Shown here: piece after piece, positions 16,459 through 25,114 of the stretch | How the letters are laid out: every line of letters begins with the position of its first letter | Position numbering within the stretch: position 1 is the stretch's first letter | Source of the DNA: Sphingobacteriales bacterium 50-39 | GTDB taxonomy: Bacteria > Bacteroidota > Bacteroidia > Chitinophagales > Chitinophagaceae | Reading direction: 5' to 3' | Length of the DNA stretch: 64,000 nt | NCBI GenBank assembly: GCA_001898505.1 | Contig: MKTZ01000001.1 | Coordinates: 682,001-746,000 of the forward strand | Program-made: the position numbers and the translations under genes | Notes under the pieces: model-generated | What the model was told of the DNA's origin: nothing | What the model saw: the letters and a program-made list of their open reading frames with translations, nothing else | Databases searched by the model: none

Positions 16459-19400
16459 TTAAAACGTGATATTCAATCCGACAATAATATCCCGTGTCTG
16501 GGGATAAGTGCCGAAGTCGATGCCAGGTGCGACGTTATTGCTCTGGCTGCCGGCCGATGCCTTTCCGAATGCACTGACTTCCGGGTCGAAACCGGAGTAG
16601 TGGGTAAAGGTCAGCAGGTTCTCCCCCGTGACATAGAGCCGGGCGCGGGTGATGCTCCATTTTTGGAGAAGGGTGCCGGGCAATTCATAAGACAGGCTCA
16701 GGGATTTGACGCGCAGATAGCTGCCCTTTTCAACAAACCGGCTCGATATAAGCGAATTATAATATGTCACCGGGGTTGTCGTATTCGTGAGGTCCTGCCG
16801 GGGAATATCTGTATGGTCTCCTGGTTTCTCCCATCTGCGGAGCACGACGGCCGACTGGTTGCGGGGTTCCCAAAGACCTTCGGAGAAGATGCGGGTGGCG
16901 TTGAAGATGTCATTCCCATAGACGCCCTGGAGGAAGACATTCAACGACCAGGAGCCGTATTTGAAATTATTGGTAAATCCGTAAGCGAAGGATGGGTTGG
17001 CATTGCCGATGACGGTCATGTCGCTGGTAGCCAGGCCCTGGGATTGATCCTTGATGCGGTAGTTCATATTTCCTGTAGCCGGATCTACTCCCTGTGCGAC
17101 ATAGCCGAAGAAAGAACCCAGCGGGAGACCGGCCCTCACGATGGAGGAATTACCTCTTTCAATGAGGGGGCCGTCGTGTATCGTACCGCCCGCGATATTG
17201 AGCACCTTGTTCCGGTTGAAGCTGATGTTGAAATCGCTGGACCATTGGAAAGCGCCGGTGAGATTGCGGGTGGTCAGCTGAAATTCCCAGCCTTTGTTCT
17301 CCAGGTCTCCAATGTTCTTCAGTGCGGTGGTATAGCCGGAGCTGGCGGGGACAGGCGTATTAAGCAGCAGGCCGGTGGTCTTCTTATAATAATAGTCGGC
17401 TGTAAACAGTACCCGTGAGTTGAAAAGGGCCAGGTCCAAGCCGATGTCTGTCTGATGGGTAGTCTCCCAGTGCAGGGAAGGGTTATCCAGGGATTGTGGA
17501 AGATAGCCGGCTACTACATTACCTCCGATGACATAGGACCCGGAGGGAGCTACTGTTCCCAGGTAAGAATAGGGAGCGATCTGGTTGTTGCCGACGGCGC
17601 CCCAGCTGCCTCTCAGCTTTAGATCATTGATCCCGTCGATGCCCTCGAAGAACGCTTCTTTGGAGATCCTCCATCCCGCCGAGAAGGAAGGGAAATAGCC
17701 CCAGCGTTTGGCGGGACCGAAGACAGAAGAGGCATCGGCCCTGAAATTGGCCGTGAACAGGTACCTGTCCGCATAGTCATACCCGATCCTGCTGATGACA
17801 GAAGCTGTGGATACGGCGGCCGCCGTTGCCGTGGCGCCGTCGATGACAGATCCTCCGTTGACGGTCGTAATATCGGGATTGGCGAAATTATGAGTCCGAA
17901 TGTCCGAGGCCCCGGATTCTGTTTTGGAAGTGATAAAACCCGCGAGGGCTGTCAGGTTGTGCTGACCAAAGGATTGATGGAAGGTCAGGGTATTCTCGGA
18001 GATCCAGTATTGGTTATCGCTGGCGCTTTGTTCAGCCTGTCCCTTGAAGCCCCTGCCTGAAGTCGTCTTATAGGGGTCGACGTACAAATTGTATATGCCG
18101 TGATATTCTTCATAGCCGAACATCGACCTAAATTTCAGGGAAGGGAGGATCTGTGCCTCCAGGTAGGCGTTGCCCTGGAAACGCAGGTTGGTCCATCCGT
18201 GCAGGGTGCCTGTGGCAAGGGCCACAGGGTTGTCGAGATCGTTCCGGAACGGGTCGGTGGTGTATTCTTTACCGGTGGAATCCCATATGCCGATGACCGG
18301 CGCACCCAGGATAGTGTTCATGATGCTGCCGTTACGGCTGTTCTCGGAGACATCGACATCGTGCCAGCGATTGTAGGAGATGCTGGTCCCTACTTTAAAG
18401 ATCTTACTGATGGTGTGGTCGAGATTGAGCTTGAAATTAGCTCTGTTGACAGTATTGGTGATAACGACCCCGTCCTGTTTCATGACGCTGCCGGAGAGGT
18501 AGAACCCTGTTTGCTGATTCCCACCCGTGACCGAGAGCTGGTAATTTTGCTGGTTGGCTTTCCGGAATAGTTCGTCCTGCCAATTGGTGTTGGCGGTATA
18601 TTTCGATCCGTCCAATGGCTGGCCCATTTCCGCCATCAGGTCTTTGTATTGTGAGCTGTTCAGCACCTTCATACGACGCCAGATACTCGAATAGCCGTTG
18701 TATACTTCGAGATTGACGGCTGCTTTCTGGTTGCGTCCGCGGCGCGTGGTGATCAGGATGACCCCATTGGCTCCGGAGGACCCATATATGGCGGCTGCCG
18801 AAGCGTCCTTCAATACGGAAAAGCTTTCGATATCGGCGGGGTTGATCTCGTTGATGCTGGCGGTAGGAACGCCATCGACGATGTACAGTGGCTCGCTACC
18901 AGATGTGATGGTAGAAGTGCCCCGGATGCGAATGGAAAAGCCGGCTTGGGGCTGGCCGGAAGAACGGATGACCTGGACTCCAGCCGCCTTGCCTTCGAGG
19001 GCGTAGCCGAATTGGTTATTGGGCCGGTCTTCCAGCTCTTTGGAGGAGATCACGGAGACGGAGCCGGTGATATCTTTTTTCTTTTGTGTGCCATATCCTA
19101 CCACAACGACCTGGTCCAGGAGGCGTGTCTCCTGCTGGAGGCTGATGGTACAGGAGGTGCGGTTATTGACGGGCCATTCCTGTTCACGGAATCCAACATA
19201 GTGAAATACAAGGGTGGCCGATCCGTCGCGGACCCTGAGGTGGAAGACACCGTTAGCATCCGTCACGACTCCATTGGTGGTATTTTTTTCCATCACGGAC
19301 ACACCGGCGATGCCTTCACCTGTTTTATCATTGACCACTTTGCCCGTAATCTCCAGGGACTCGGGGGAAGGGGAGGAGAGGCTTTCCGCCGAAGGATCGG

Positions 19401-19761
19401 CCGATGGCTTAATAACGATGACATGACCGATGATCTTAAAAGAAAGCGGCTGACCACGGAGTACCTGGCGGAGGACGGAGTCCAGGGAGGCGTTCCGCAC
19501 GGAAATGGTGATCTTCCTATTCAGGTCCAGCTGGTCGTTGCGATAGAAGATGCTGAAGTCGGACTTCCTTTCTATTTCTTTGAGTACGGACCCCAGCGGT
19601 GCGGAGGGCCTGTTCAGGCTGAGGAGCGTCCCCTGGGAATATCCATGGGCATGTATCTGGAGTATGCCAATAATCATAAACAGGGCAGTCAGTCTCATGA
19701 TTCGAACGATTTTCTCATACAGGGAATGCGGGGGCATAAGCATTCCAGCAAAATGTTTCAT
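16459..19761 (-). CDS. SusC/RagA TonB-dependent transporter with STN signalling domain
   Basis: 1100 residues from the ATG at 19761 (an earlier in-frame start at 19869 adds 36 unlikely residues). After the signal segment (LTALFMIIGILQIHAHGYSQ) comes an STN domain (~residues 45-110, FSIFYRNDQLDLN), a carboxypeptidase-like beta-sandwich (ITGKVVNDKTGEGIAGVSV), the TonB-box region, the plug (VVVGYGTQKKKDITGSVS) and a ~22-strand barrel ending in an aromatic residue (VGLNITF). The STN domain contacts the FecR protein encoded just upstream and passes substrate occupancy to the sigma factor. It imports the ligand captured by SusD using TonB energy. Confidence 0.95.
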   Translation of the reverse strand: MKHFAGMLMPPHSLYEKIVRIMRLTALFMIIGILQIHAHGYSQGTLLSLNRPSAPLGSVLKEIERKSDFSIFYRNDQLDLNRKITISVRNASLDSVLRQVLRGQPLSFKIIGHVIVIKPSADPSAESLSSPSPESLEITGKVVNDKTGEGIAGVSVMEKNTTNGVVTDANGVFHLRVRDGSATLVFHYVGFREQEWPVNNRTSCTISLQQETRLLDQVVVVGYGTQKKKDITGSVSVISSKELEDRPNNQFGYALEGKAAGVQVIRSSGQPQAGFSIRIRGTSTITSGSEPLYIVDGVPTASINEINPADIESFSVLKDASAAAIYGSSGANGVILITTRRGRNQKAAVNLEVYNGYSSIWRRMKVLNSSQYKDLMAEMGQPLDGSKYTANTNWQDELFRKANQQNYQLSVTGGNQQTGFYLSGSVMKQDGVVITNTVNRANFKLNLDHTISKIFKVGTSISYNRWHDVDVSENSRNGSIMNTILGAPVIGIWDSTGKEYTTDPFRNDLDNPVALATGTLHGWTNLRFQGNAYLEAQILPSLKFRSMFGYEEYHGIYNLYVDPYKTTSGRGFKGQAEQSASDNQYWISENTLTFHQSFGQHNLTALAGFITSKTESGASDIRTHNFANPDITTVNGGSVIDGATATAAAVSTASVISRIGYDYADRYLFTANFRADASSVFGPAKRWGYFPSFSAGWRISKEAFFEGIDGINDLKLRGSWGAVGNNQIAPYSYLGTVAPSGSYVIGGNVVAGYLPQSLDNPSLHWETTHQTDIGLDLALFNSRVLFTADYYYKKTTGLLLNTPVPASSGYTTALKNIGDLENKGWEFQLTTRNLTGAFQWSSDFNISFNRNKVLNIAGGTIHDGPLIERGNSSIVRAGLPLGSFFGYVAQGVDPATGNMNYRIKDQSQGLATSDMTVIGNANPSFAYGFTNNFKYGSWSLNVFLQGVYGNDIFNATRIFSEGLWEPRNQSAVVLRRWEKPGDHTDIPRQDLTNTTTPVTYYNSLISSRFVEKGSYLRVKSLSLSYELPGTLLQKWSITRARLYVTGENLLTFTHYSGFDPEVSAFGKASAGSQSNNVAPGIDFGTYPQTRDIIVGLNITF

Positions 19762-19880
19762 ACATTTGTCAGGTTTTGGTGTTAATAAATATCGATACAC
19801 GGGTATTTTGTACGCCAGACTCGCCGGGGATGTTGCTGCATCTCCGGTTTCTGTTTCTCTTCGCTCCATTCAGGAACTAT

Positions 19881-20999
19881 TCATTTTAGATGGTTTTGGT
19901 GATTGATGGTTTTCAGGATAACAGTATCCTTTTTTGTCTCATAGGAGAAGGGGGTGGTTTCTTTTAGTATGTCCAGGACTGCGGTGATATCCCGGAGGCC
20001 CTTGAAGCTACCCGTATAGTGACAGGCAGCCAGCGTGGGATCTTCTATGCGGATGGTGATATCGTATTTTCTCTCCAGCCGATTGGCAATATCCCGGAAG
20101 CATTCATCTTCGAAGGAGAGCTGATCTTCCTTCCAGCCAGTGTAGCGATCGACTTCGGAGGACTGGGTAAGGCTCACGATCGGCTCATTTCTACCGGGTG
20201 CTGTTTCATTGACCGGACCAGGTGCGGAGGGGGATGATACCAGGGAGTCAGTAAGCGAAGCGAGCGCTGTCTTTCTGATCTTGAGTACCTGGTTATGAGA
20301 CAGGACGATGCGGCTGGGCTTGTTATTCCTGGAAAAATGACCTTCCACGGAAATTTCGCCTTCGAGGACCGCGGTTTCGAAATGTGTATCGCCCGGGTAG
20401 GTATTTACATTGAAGGCGGTGCCGATGTCACGGATGGTATAATTACGGGTGGCGACCGTGAATACGAGGTTGCTGTCGTGGCGTACTTTGAAATAGCCCT
20501 CACCTTCAAGGAACACATTCCGATGACGCATACCGAACCCCGGCTCGACACGCAGGGTGGTTCCGGCATTGAGCCATATTTCCGTACTGTCAGACAGGAT
20601 CAGGTGTTTTTTTTGTCCCTTTGGAACAACAATCTGCTCCGCCACCGTGCCCTCCGAACCTGACGGATGGCTCTTCCATCTGACGGAATAAAAGTAGGCT
20701 GCACCACCAATTATCAGCGCTCCGCCCAGCGCGGCCGCCACTTTATAGAGCAGGCGTACCGGACGCCGTTGTCCGTCTGCCGGCCAGCCGAGATGGCGCC
20801 GGAATTTTTCGAAAGCCGGCTCTGCATCGAATGCAGCGGGGGTTGCACCCCATCGGGCATCCCTCCATGCCTGCTCCAGCGCCGCATATTCTTCCAGGTG
20901 GGCGGGGTTCTGTTCCAGCCATTCCTCCACATGGGAAGATTCCTCCGGGGTGGCTGAGCCGGCAATATATTTTACCAGTAAGTCTTTTATATCATCCAT
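19881..20999 (-). CDS. FecR-family anti-sigma factor
   Basis: 372 residues. N-terminal cytoplasmic domain (SATPEESSHVEEWLEQNPAHLEEYAALEQAW), one membrane helix near residue 87-105 (AAALGGALIIGGAAYFY), the periplasmic FecR domain (VPKGQKKHLILSDSTEIWLNAGT ... FKVRHDSN) and a C-terminal DUF4974 domain (LSFEDECFRDIANRLERKYDI). It holds the ECF sigma factor in the cytoplasm and releases it when the STN domain of the SusC partner signals. It lies 121 nt after the sigma gene and 119 nt before SusC, the standard arrangement. Confidence 0.95.
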   Translation of the reverse strand: MDDIKDLLVKYIAGSATPEESSHVEEWLEQNPAHLEEYAALEQAWRDARWGATPAAFDAEPAFEKFRRHLGWPADGQRRPVRLLYKVAAALGGALIIGGAAYFYSVRWKSHPSGSEGTVAEQIVVPKGQKKHLILSDSTEIWLNAGTTLRVEPGFGMRHRNVFLEGEGYFKVRHDSNLVFTVATRNYTIRDIGTAFNVNTYPGDTHFETAVLEGEISVEGHFSRNNKPSRIVLSHNQVLKIRKTALASLTDSLVSSPSAPGPVNETAPGRNEPIVSLTQSSEVDRYTGWKEDQLSFEDECFRDIANRLERKYDITIRIEDPTLAACHYTGSFKGLRDITAVLDILKETTPFSYETKKDTVILKTINHQNHLK

Positions 21000-21120
21000 A
21001 CTAGACGGGACACTGAGCCTTTGGTCAATGCGCCATCCCTAAGACAACGAGGTGGAAAGATACCCTGAAAGCCTTTGTTGTCTTTTTTTTGTTCGTTACG
21101 TTGCAGCGATGGGCTTGTTC

Positions 21121-21702
21121 TTAGGTAAAATGATGCAGGACAATAAAAAGGGGGATCCAATGCCGAAGGTTATGTCGCAGCTTCCGCAGCGCTATGGACA
21201 TCTGGGTTTCCACTGTTTTGGGAGAGATGTTCAGGAGGGTGGCTATTTCGTGGTATTTCTTGCCTCCAAACCGGCTCAGTAGAAATATTTCCCGGCAGCG
21301 GTCGGGAAGCGCTTGGAGTGCCTTTTCAATGTCCTGCCGGAGATCGCCGCCTGTCTGCAGCTGTTCCGCGATGACGCCTTCTGTCCAGGAGGGAAGATGA
21401 TCCAGGAGGTAGTTCTCATATTTTTTCCTGGTTTTCAGGTGTTTCAAGTGATTGAGGCCCTTGTTGTGGACCGTGCGGAAGAGATAGGATCTTATTGAAG
21501 TGTCGAAGTTTATCTCCTTTCTTTTTTCCCATATAGCGGCAAAGGTTGAAGAGACAAGCTCCTCGGACATTGCCTGCTCGCCGGTGAAGCGATAGGCGTA
21601 GATGCATAGGGATGTATAGTATTCTTTGAACAGCCACTCGAAGACCACCTTATCCCCTTCCTTCAGCCGCTGGATGATTGCTCGTTCCGTGTATTCCATC
21701 AC
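21121..21702 (-). CDS. ECF sigma-70 factor (FecI-like), SusCD operon regulator
   Basis: 193 residues. Region 2 (FEWLFKEYYTSLCIYAYRFTGEQAMSEELVSSTFAAIWEKR) and region 4 (LPDRCREIFLLSRFGGKKYHEIATLLNISPKTVETQM) are both complete; the sequence matches the Bacteroidota sigma-70 subgroup paired with FecR and SusC. It should direct RNA polymerase to the SusC operon when released. ATGs at residue 1 and 2 are equivalent candidates. A TTAATTTG element (21741-21748, minus strand), one mismatch from the -7 consensus, lies about 38 nt upstream of the start. Confidence 0.93.
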   Translation of the reverse strand: MMEYTERAIIQRLKEGDKVVFEWLFKEYYTSLCIYAYRFTGEQAMSEELVSSTFAAIWEKRKEINFDTSIRSYLFRTVHNKGLNHLKHLKTRKKYENYLLDHLPSWTEGVIAEQLQTGGDLRQDIEKALQALPDRCREIFLLSRFGGKKYHEIATLLNISPKTVETQMSIALRKLRHNLRHWIPLFIVLHHFT

Positions 21703-21781
21703 TACTATTTGCCTTACCGATAAAAAAAGTGCGCAGGGCCCAAATTAATGATAAATTGCTGTAATTTCACTTTCGACAAAC

Positions 21782-21929
21782 TCAGATTGCCTTGAATTCC
21801 TGCCATACCGGCACCGGCTTTATGGGTTCCTCTTTCAGCTGACCAAGTCCCATTCTGTCAGCGAGGATCTTTAAAGCATCGTGCCCTGAATTCCCTGAAG
21901 CGTATCAGCAAGGAAGAAATGCTGATCAT
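21782..21929 (+). pseudogene. Remnant of a second ECF sigma factor gene
   Basis: No ORF of normal size, but two fragments in successive frames read like an ECF sigma factor. The first, in frame with 21785, encodes YRHRLYGFLFQLTKS and SVSEDL (region 2.1-2.2) and ends at a stop at 21872. The second, in frame with 21877, encodes HRALNSLKRISKEEMLI (end of region 2). About 40 codons between them, the start codon and all of region 4 are gone. It runs directly into the SusD-like remnant. Assignment rests on motif memory, not on a search; the minus strand reading of the same bases looks protein-like but is a shadow. Confidence 0.55.
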
Positions 21930-22456
21930 TGTCTATACAATCTTCCCGCCAGCCTGGCACGAAATTCCTTTTCGATGTACAATCATGCCACTTTCCACCG
22001 CAATGACAAGATGCCTGTGTACATGTTCTCACTGGCCGAACTGGATCTGTTGGAGGCTGAGATCGAGCTGAAGGGACTGGCTTCCACCGGCGAGGCGGCG
22101 GAGGACCATATAAAGGATGCTGTAGTCCATTCCACCAACTACTGGTACAATATCAATCAGAACAGCGACTTTAAGGATAATCCGGATGCGCAGGGGGCTG
22201 CTGCTCCTTTGTATCCCATGAAGCCAGCGGATAATGTCATTTCCGACTGGGGTGATACCGTCAAGGCGAAATTTTTGGCTGCGGGCAGTGTCGATGACAA
22301 GATGGAGGTGGGGCGCGTTATCCGTCGTCGGAGCAAACGAATAATGCTTCGAATTTTTCGAAGGTGTCGGGTGAAAATAATATGACCAGCAAGATTTTCT
22401 GGGTACCTTCGGACAGAACCCCAAATATCTACTGGAGTGATTATAATTATAAGTAA
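21930..22456 (+). pseudogene. Remnant of a SusD/RagB-like lipoprotein gene (C-terminal part, internal deletion)
   Basis: In the frame of 21975 the sequence reads LPASLARNSFSMYNHAT, then FSLAELDLLEAEIELKG and a C-terminal-domain pattern up to DDKMEV near 22307. The next homologous piece is in another frame: RYPSSEQTNNASNFSKVSG ... MTSKIFWVPSDRTPNIYW, ending at TAA 22456. This is the usual end of SusD-like lipoproteins of the SusD-like_2 type, and about 70-90 codons (the ...RRTRHPK... section) are missing at the junction near 22315. No N-terminus or lipobox remains. Together with the sigma remnant it suggests that an ECF-FecR-SusC-SusD block was deleted down to its two ends. Confidence 0.7.
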
Positions 22457-25028
22457 GCAAAGACGGTGCGCCCTTTTAACCGGGGTATTATTTTCATTGT
22501 CAACAATTTTTTGCTTTGGTCAGGCTAAGGAGTATGTCTTTACCAAGGGGCTTTTTACGGCTGCGGGCGTCCATTACGGGCGGGAAGCGTTGTATACGGA
22601 TGCGCTGGCATGGCAGCTGTACACCGGCGGGCTAAAGCAACCTGTGGAAGGTGGTGAGTGGCTGGTGGATGAGAAGGGACGGCATTTAAGCTGGCAGGCG
22701 CTGGCCGCGGACAGTGTAGGAAGGTTCATCCAACGCAGGGGTGGACGGGGAGGCGGCGGTGGTGGCGGCTTTGGCTTTGGCGCGGGCTACCTTTATCTGG
22801 AATACTCATCGACAAAAGAAGAAAGCGTCCTTCTGCATGTGCAGGGGGATGCTTCTCTTTTCTTCAATGGAGAGCCGCATGCGGGTGATCCGTATAGTTC
22901 CGGGTGGTTGTATATTCCTGTCCGTCTAAAAAAGGGGGTGAATGAGCTGTATATACGTCCCGGCGGGCCGGTGAAGGCCAGTCTGATCTTTCCCGATAAG
23001 CCTATACAGCTGAATACAGAGGACCCTACTATGCCTGTTGTTGTAGCGGGTGCGGCTGAGAATGCTGCCTTGCAGGGAGCAGTCGTGGTGTTGAATTGTT
23101 CGGCTGCGCCGTTGAAGGGAAGCCGGATGCGGGCCGTGGTGAGTGGAAAGACCATGGAGACTTTGTTGCCGGAGGTTCCGGCGATGAGTAGCCGAAAAGT
23201 AGCCTTTTCTTTCGATGCGTCCGGTATGACCGGGAAAGGGAAATATGAGTGTTTAGTGACCCTGTTGGAAAAGGATAGGGTACTGGATGATAAAAAAATA
23301 GTGCTGGAAGGGGTAGAGGCGGGCGATCATTATAGTGTGACCTTTGTGAGCGGCATCGATGGGAGCCTGCAATATTATGCCGTGACGCCACAGACGAAGG
23401 GTGAGCCTGTGGTCAATTCTTTTATAGGGCCGGATGGACCTCCGCCGCCGGGGACTGTGTTCGCTCCCAATACTTCTTATGTAGCCGGAAGGGCTCCCGA
23501 TGGGGCGGCGAGCTCTGCGGGGCCTGCATTGTTCCTTTCGGTGCACGGGGCCGGTGTGGAAGCTATCGGCCAGGCAAGGGCCTATCAATCCAAGGACTGG
23601 GGGACTCTTGTTGCGGCCACCAACCGGCGTCCAAGGGGTTTTAACTGGGAGGATTGGGGGAGGCTGGATGCCATGGAGGTGTTGACGCTTGCAAAGGCGC
23701 GATTTCATCCTGACGAACGATATATTTATCTGACAGGGCATTCCATGGGTGGTCACGGCACCTGGTTCCTCGGAGCCACGTATCCGGATAAATGGGCTGC
23801 TATCGGGGCTTGCTCGGGGTATCCTACGTTGAAAGATTATGGCAGCCATGACGGGGTGATCCCCGACAGCGCCACATCTCCTGTAGAGCAGACACTGCTG
23901 CGCGCCAGCAATCAAAGCGATGTCATCAAGCTGGCGACGAATTACAAGCCATACGGGGTATATATCCTTCACGGGGATGCGGACATGGTGGTGCCCGTCA
24001 AATATGCGCGGCAGATGAGGAAGGTGCTGGGGGACTTTCATGCGGACCTCAGCTATCATGAGGTGCCTGGTGCGGAGCATTGGTATGGCAATCAAAGTGT
24101 GGACTGGAAGCCTTTGTTCGACTTTTTCAAATGGCATAGCCGTCATCCGGACAGCCTTGTGAACGATATAGATTTTACCACTTCCAACCCCGGGATATCG
24201 GCGTCGTTCCGTTGGGCCGGCATTCAGCAGCAGGTGCGGTCGTTGGAATACAGCCGGATGCAATTACGGCGGGATTTGAAAGAGAAAACTGTGGCAGGGA
24301 GTACGGAAAATATAGAAGTGCTGTCCCTGGCGTTGGCGGATTTTGGGAAGGGGGCTGTTGTGACGATACGGCTGGATAGCCTTGGGGCTTTGTCTTATAC
24401 AACTCAGTCGGCTGCCGATACCGTGTATCTTCATAAGGGAGCCGGTGGCTGGACGCTGGGTGCGAGGCCGGGGCCGGAAGAGAAGAATCCTGCCCGTGCG
24501 GGGACTTTTAAGGAGGCATTCGATCATCGTATGGTATATGTTTATGGGACATTGGGGAGCAGGGAGGAGCGGGAGTGGAGTATTTGCAAGGCGCGTTACG
24601 ATGCGGAGACATGGTATTACCGGGGTAATGGGGCCGTGGATATCGTGGCGGATAAAGATTATACCCCCGAGCGTTACCAGGGCAGGAGTGTGATATTGTA
24701 TGGGAATGCCTCGACCAATAGCGCCTGGGCGTTGTTGCTAAAGGACTGTCCGATACAGGTGAAACGAAATGAGCTGAAGGCCGGGGATAAGGTGTATACA
24801 GGAGATGATCTGGCTGCCTATTTTATACGACCGTTGCCCGATGGACTCACTTCTGTGGCTGTCATTGCGGGGACGGGGCTGAAGGGTATGCAGGCTGCCA
24901 ATGCGAATCAATATTTTGCCGGGGCCAGCGGCTTCCCCGACTATATGATCTTCCGGCTGCAGATGCTGCAAGCGGGGGCGTCGGGGGTGTTGATGGCAGG
25001 ATTTTTTAATAACGACTGGAAATTTTAA
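22437..25028 (+). CDS. Secreted alpha/beta-hydrolase (S9/esterase-like) of the glycan locus
   Basis: 863 residues from a GTG at 22437 that overlaps the end of the SusD remnant; no ATG fits, and the signal peptide (CALLTGVLFSLSTIFCFGQ) starts right after. An N-terminal beta-sandwich region with a Gly-rich stretch (residues ~102-115) precedes the hydrolase domain: GHSMGG with Ser436, Asp near 516 in HGDADMVVP and His near 547 in GAEHWYG form the triad. The C-terminal ~250 residues are beta-rich and unassigned. Such proteins in polysaccharide loci are esterases or peptidases that act on substituted glycans. It is followed after 23-86 nt by the multi-domain glycosidase gene. Confidence 0.85.
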   Translation: MIIIISKQRRCALLTGVLFSLSTIFCFGQAKEYVFTKGLFTAAGVHYGREALYTDALAWQLYTGGLKQPVEGGEWLVDEKGRHLSWQALAADSVGRFIQRRGGRGGGGGGGFGFGAGYLYLEYSSTKEESVLLHVQGDASLFFNGEPHAGDPYSSGWLYIPVRLKKGVNELYIRPGGPVKASLIFPDKPIQLNTEDPTMPVVVAGAAENAALQGAVVVLNCSAAPLKGSRMRAVVSGKTMETLLPEVPAMSSRKVAFSFDASGMTGKGKYECLVTLLEKDRVLDDKKIVLEGVEAGDHYSVTFVSGIDGSLQYYAVTPQTKGEPVVNSFIGPDGPPPPGTVFAPNTSYVAGRAPDGAASSAGPALFLSVHGAGVEAIGQARAYQSKDWGTLVAATNRRPRGFNWEDWGRLDAMEVLTLAKARFHPDERYIYLTGHSMGGHGTWFLGATYPDKWAAIGACSGYPTLKDYGSHDGVIPDSATSPVEQTLLRASNQSDVIKLATNYKPYGVYILHGDADMVVPVKYARQMRKVLGDFHADLSYHEVPGAEHWYGNQSVDWKPLFDFFKWHSRHPDSLVNDIDFTTSNPGISASFRWAGIQQQVRSLEYSRMQLRRDLKEKTVAGSTENIEVLSLALADFGKGAVVTIRLDSLGALSYTTQSAADTVYLHKGAGGWTLGARPGPEEKNPARAGTFKEAFDHRMVYVYGTLGSREEREWSICKARYDAETWYYRGNGAVDIVADKDYTPERYQGRSVILYGNASTNSAWALLLKDCPIQVKRNELKAGDKVYTGDDLAAYFIRPLPDGLTSVAVIAGTGLKGMQAANANQYFAGASGFPDYMIFRLQMLQAGASGVLMAGFFNNDWKF

Positions 25029-25075
25029 CACATCTGACAGGTAGCCACAGGATGGTTTCATGGGGCGGGTGTTCG

Positions 25076-25083
25076 TACATTTG
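25076..25083 (+). promoter_or_regulatory. -7 promoter box (TACATTTG) of the fusion glycosidase gene
   Basis: Exact TAnnTTTG match 31 nt before the ATG at 25115, overlapping the first bases of a perfect palindrome (25081-25098). Confidence 0.55.
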
Positions 25084-25098
25084 GTCATTCCTGACCAA
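25081..25098 (+). promoter_or_regulatory. Operator-like palindrome TTGGTCA-TTCC-TGACCAA
   Basis: Perfect 7-bp inverted repeat with a 4-nt spacer that overlaps the -7 box and covers the predicted transcription start of the GH78-GH20 fusion gene. The position suits a repressor site; the binding protein is not identified. Confidence 0.5.
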
Positions 25099-25114
25099 TA
25101 ATAAATTTTCCGTG

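Noticed and set aside
21786-21890. Minus-strand reading DALKILADRMGLG... ending in a stop, looking like a protein tail
   Set aside because: It is antisense to the sigma-like plus-strand fragment, lacks a start and is preceded by a stop; treated as a shadow.
22741-22790. Gly-codon-rich stretch as possible repeat element
   Set aside because: In-frame low-complexity linker of the alpha/beta-hydrolase; no tandem DNA repeat unit of note.
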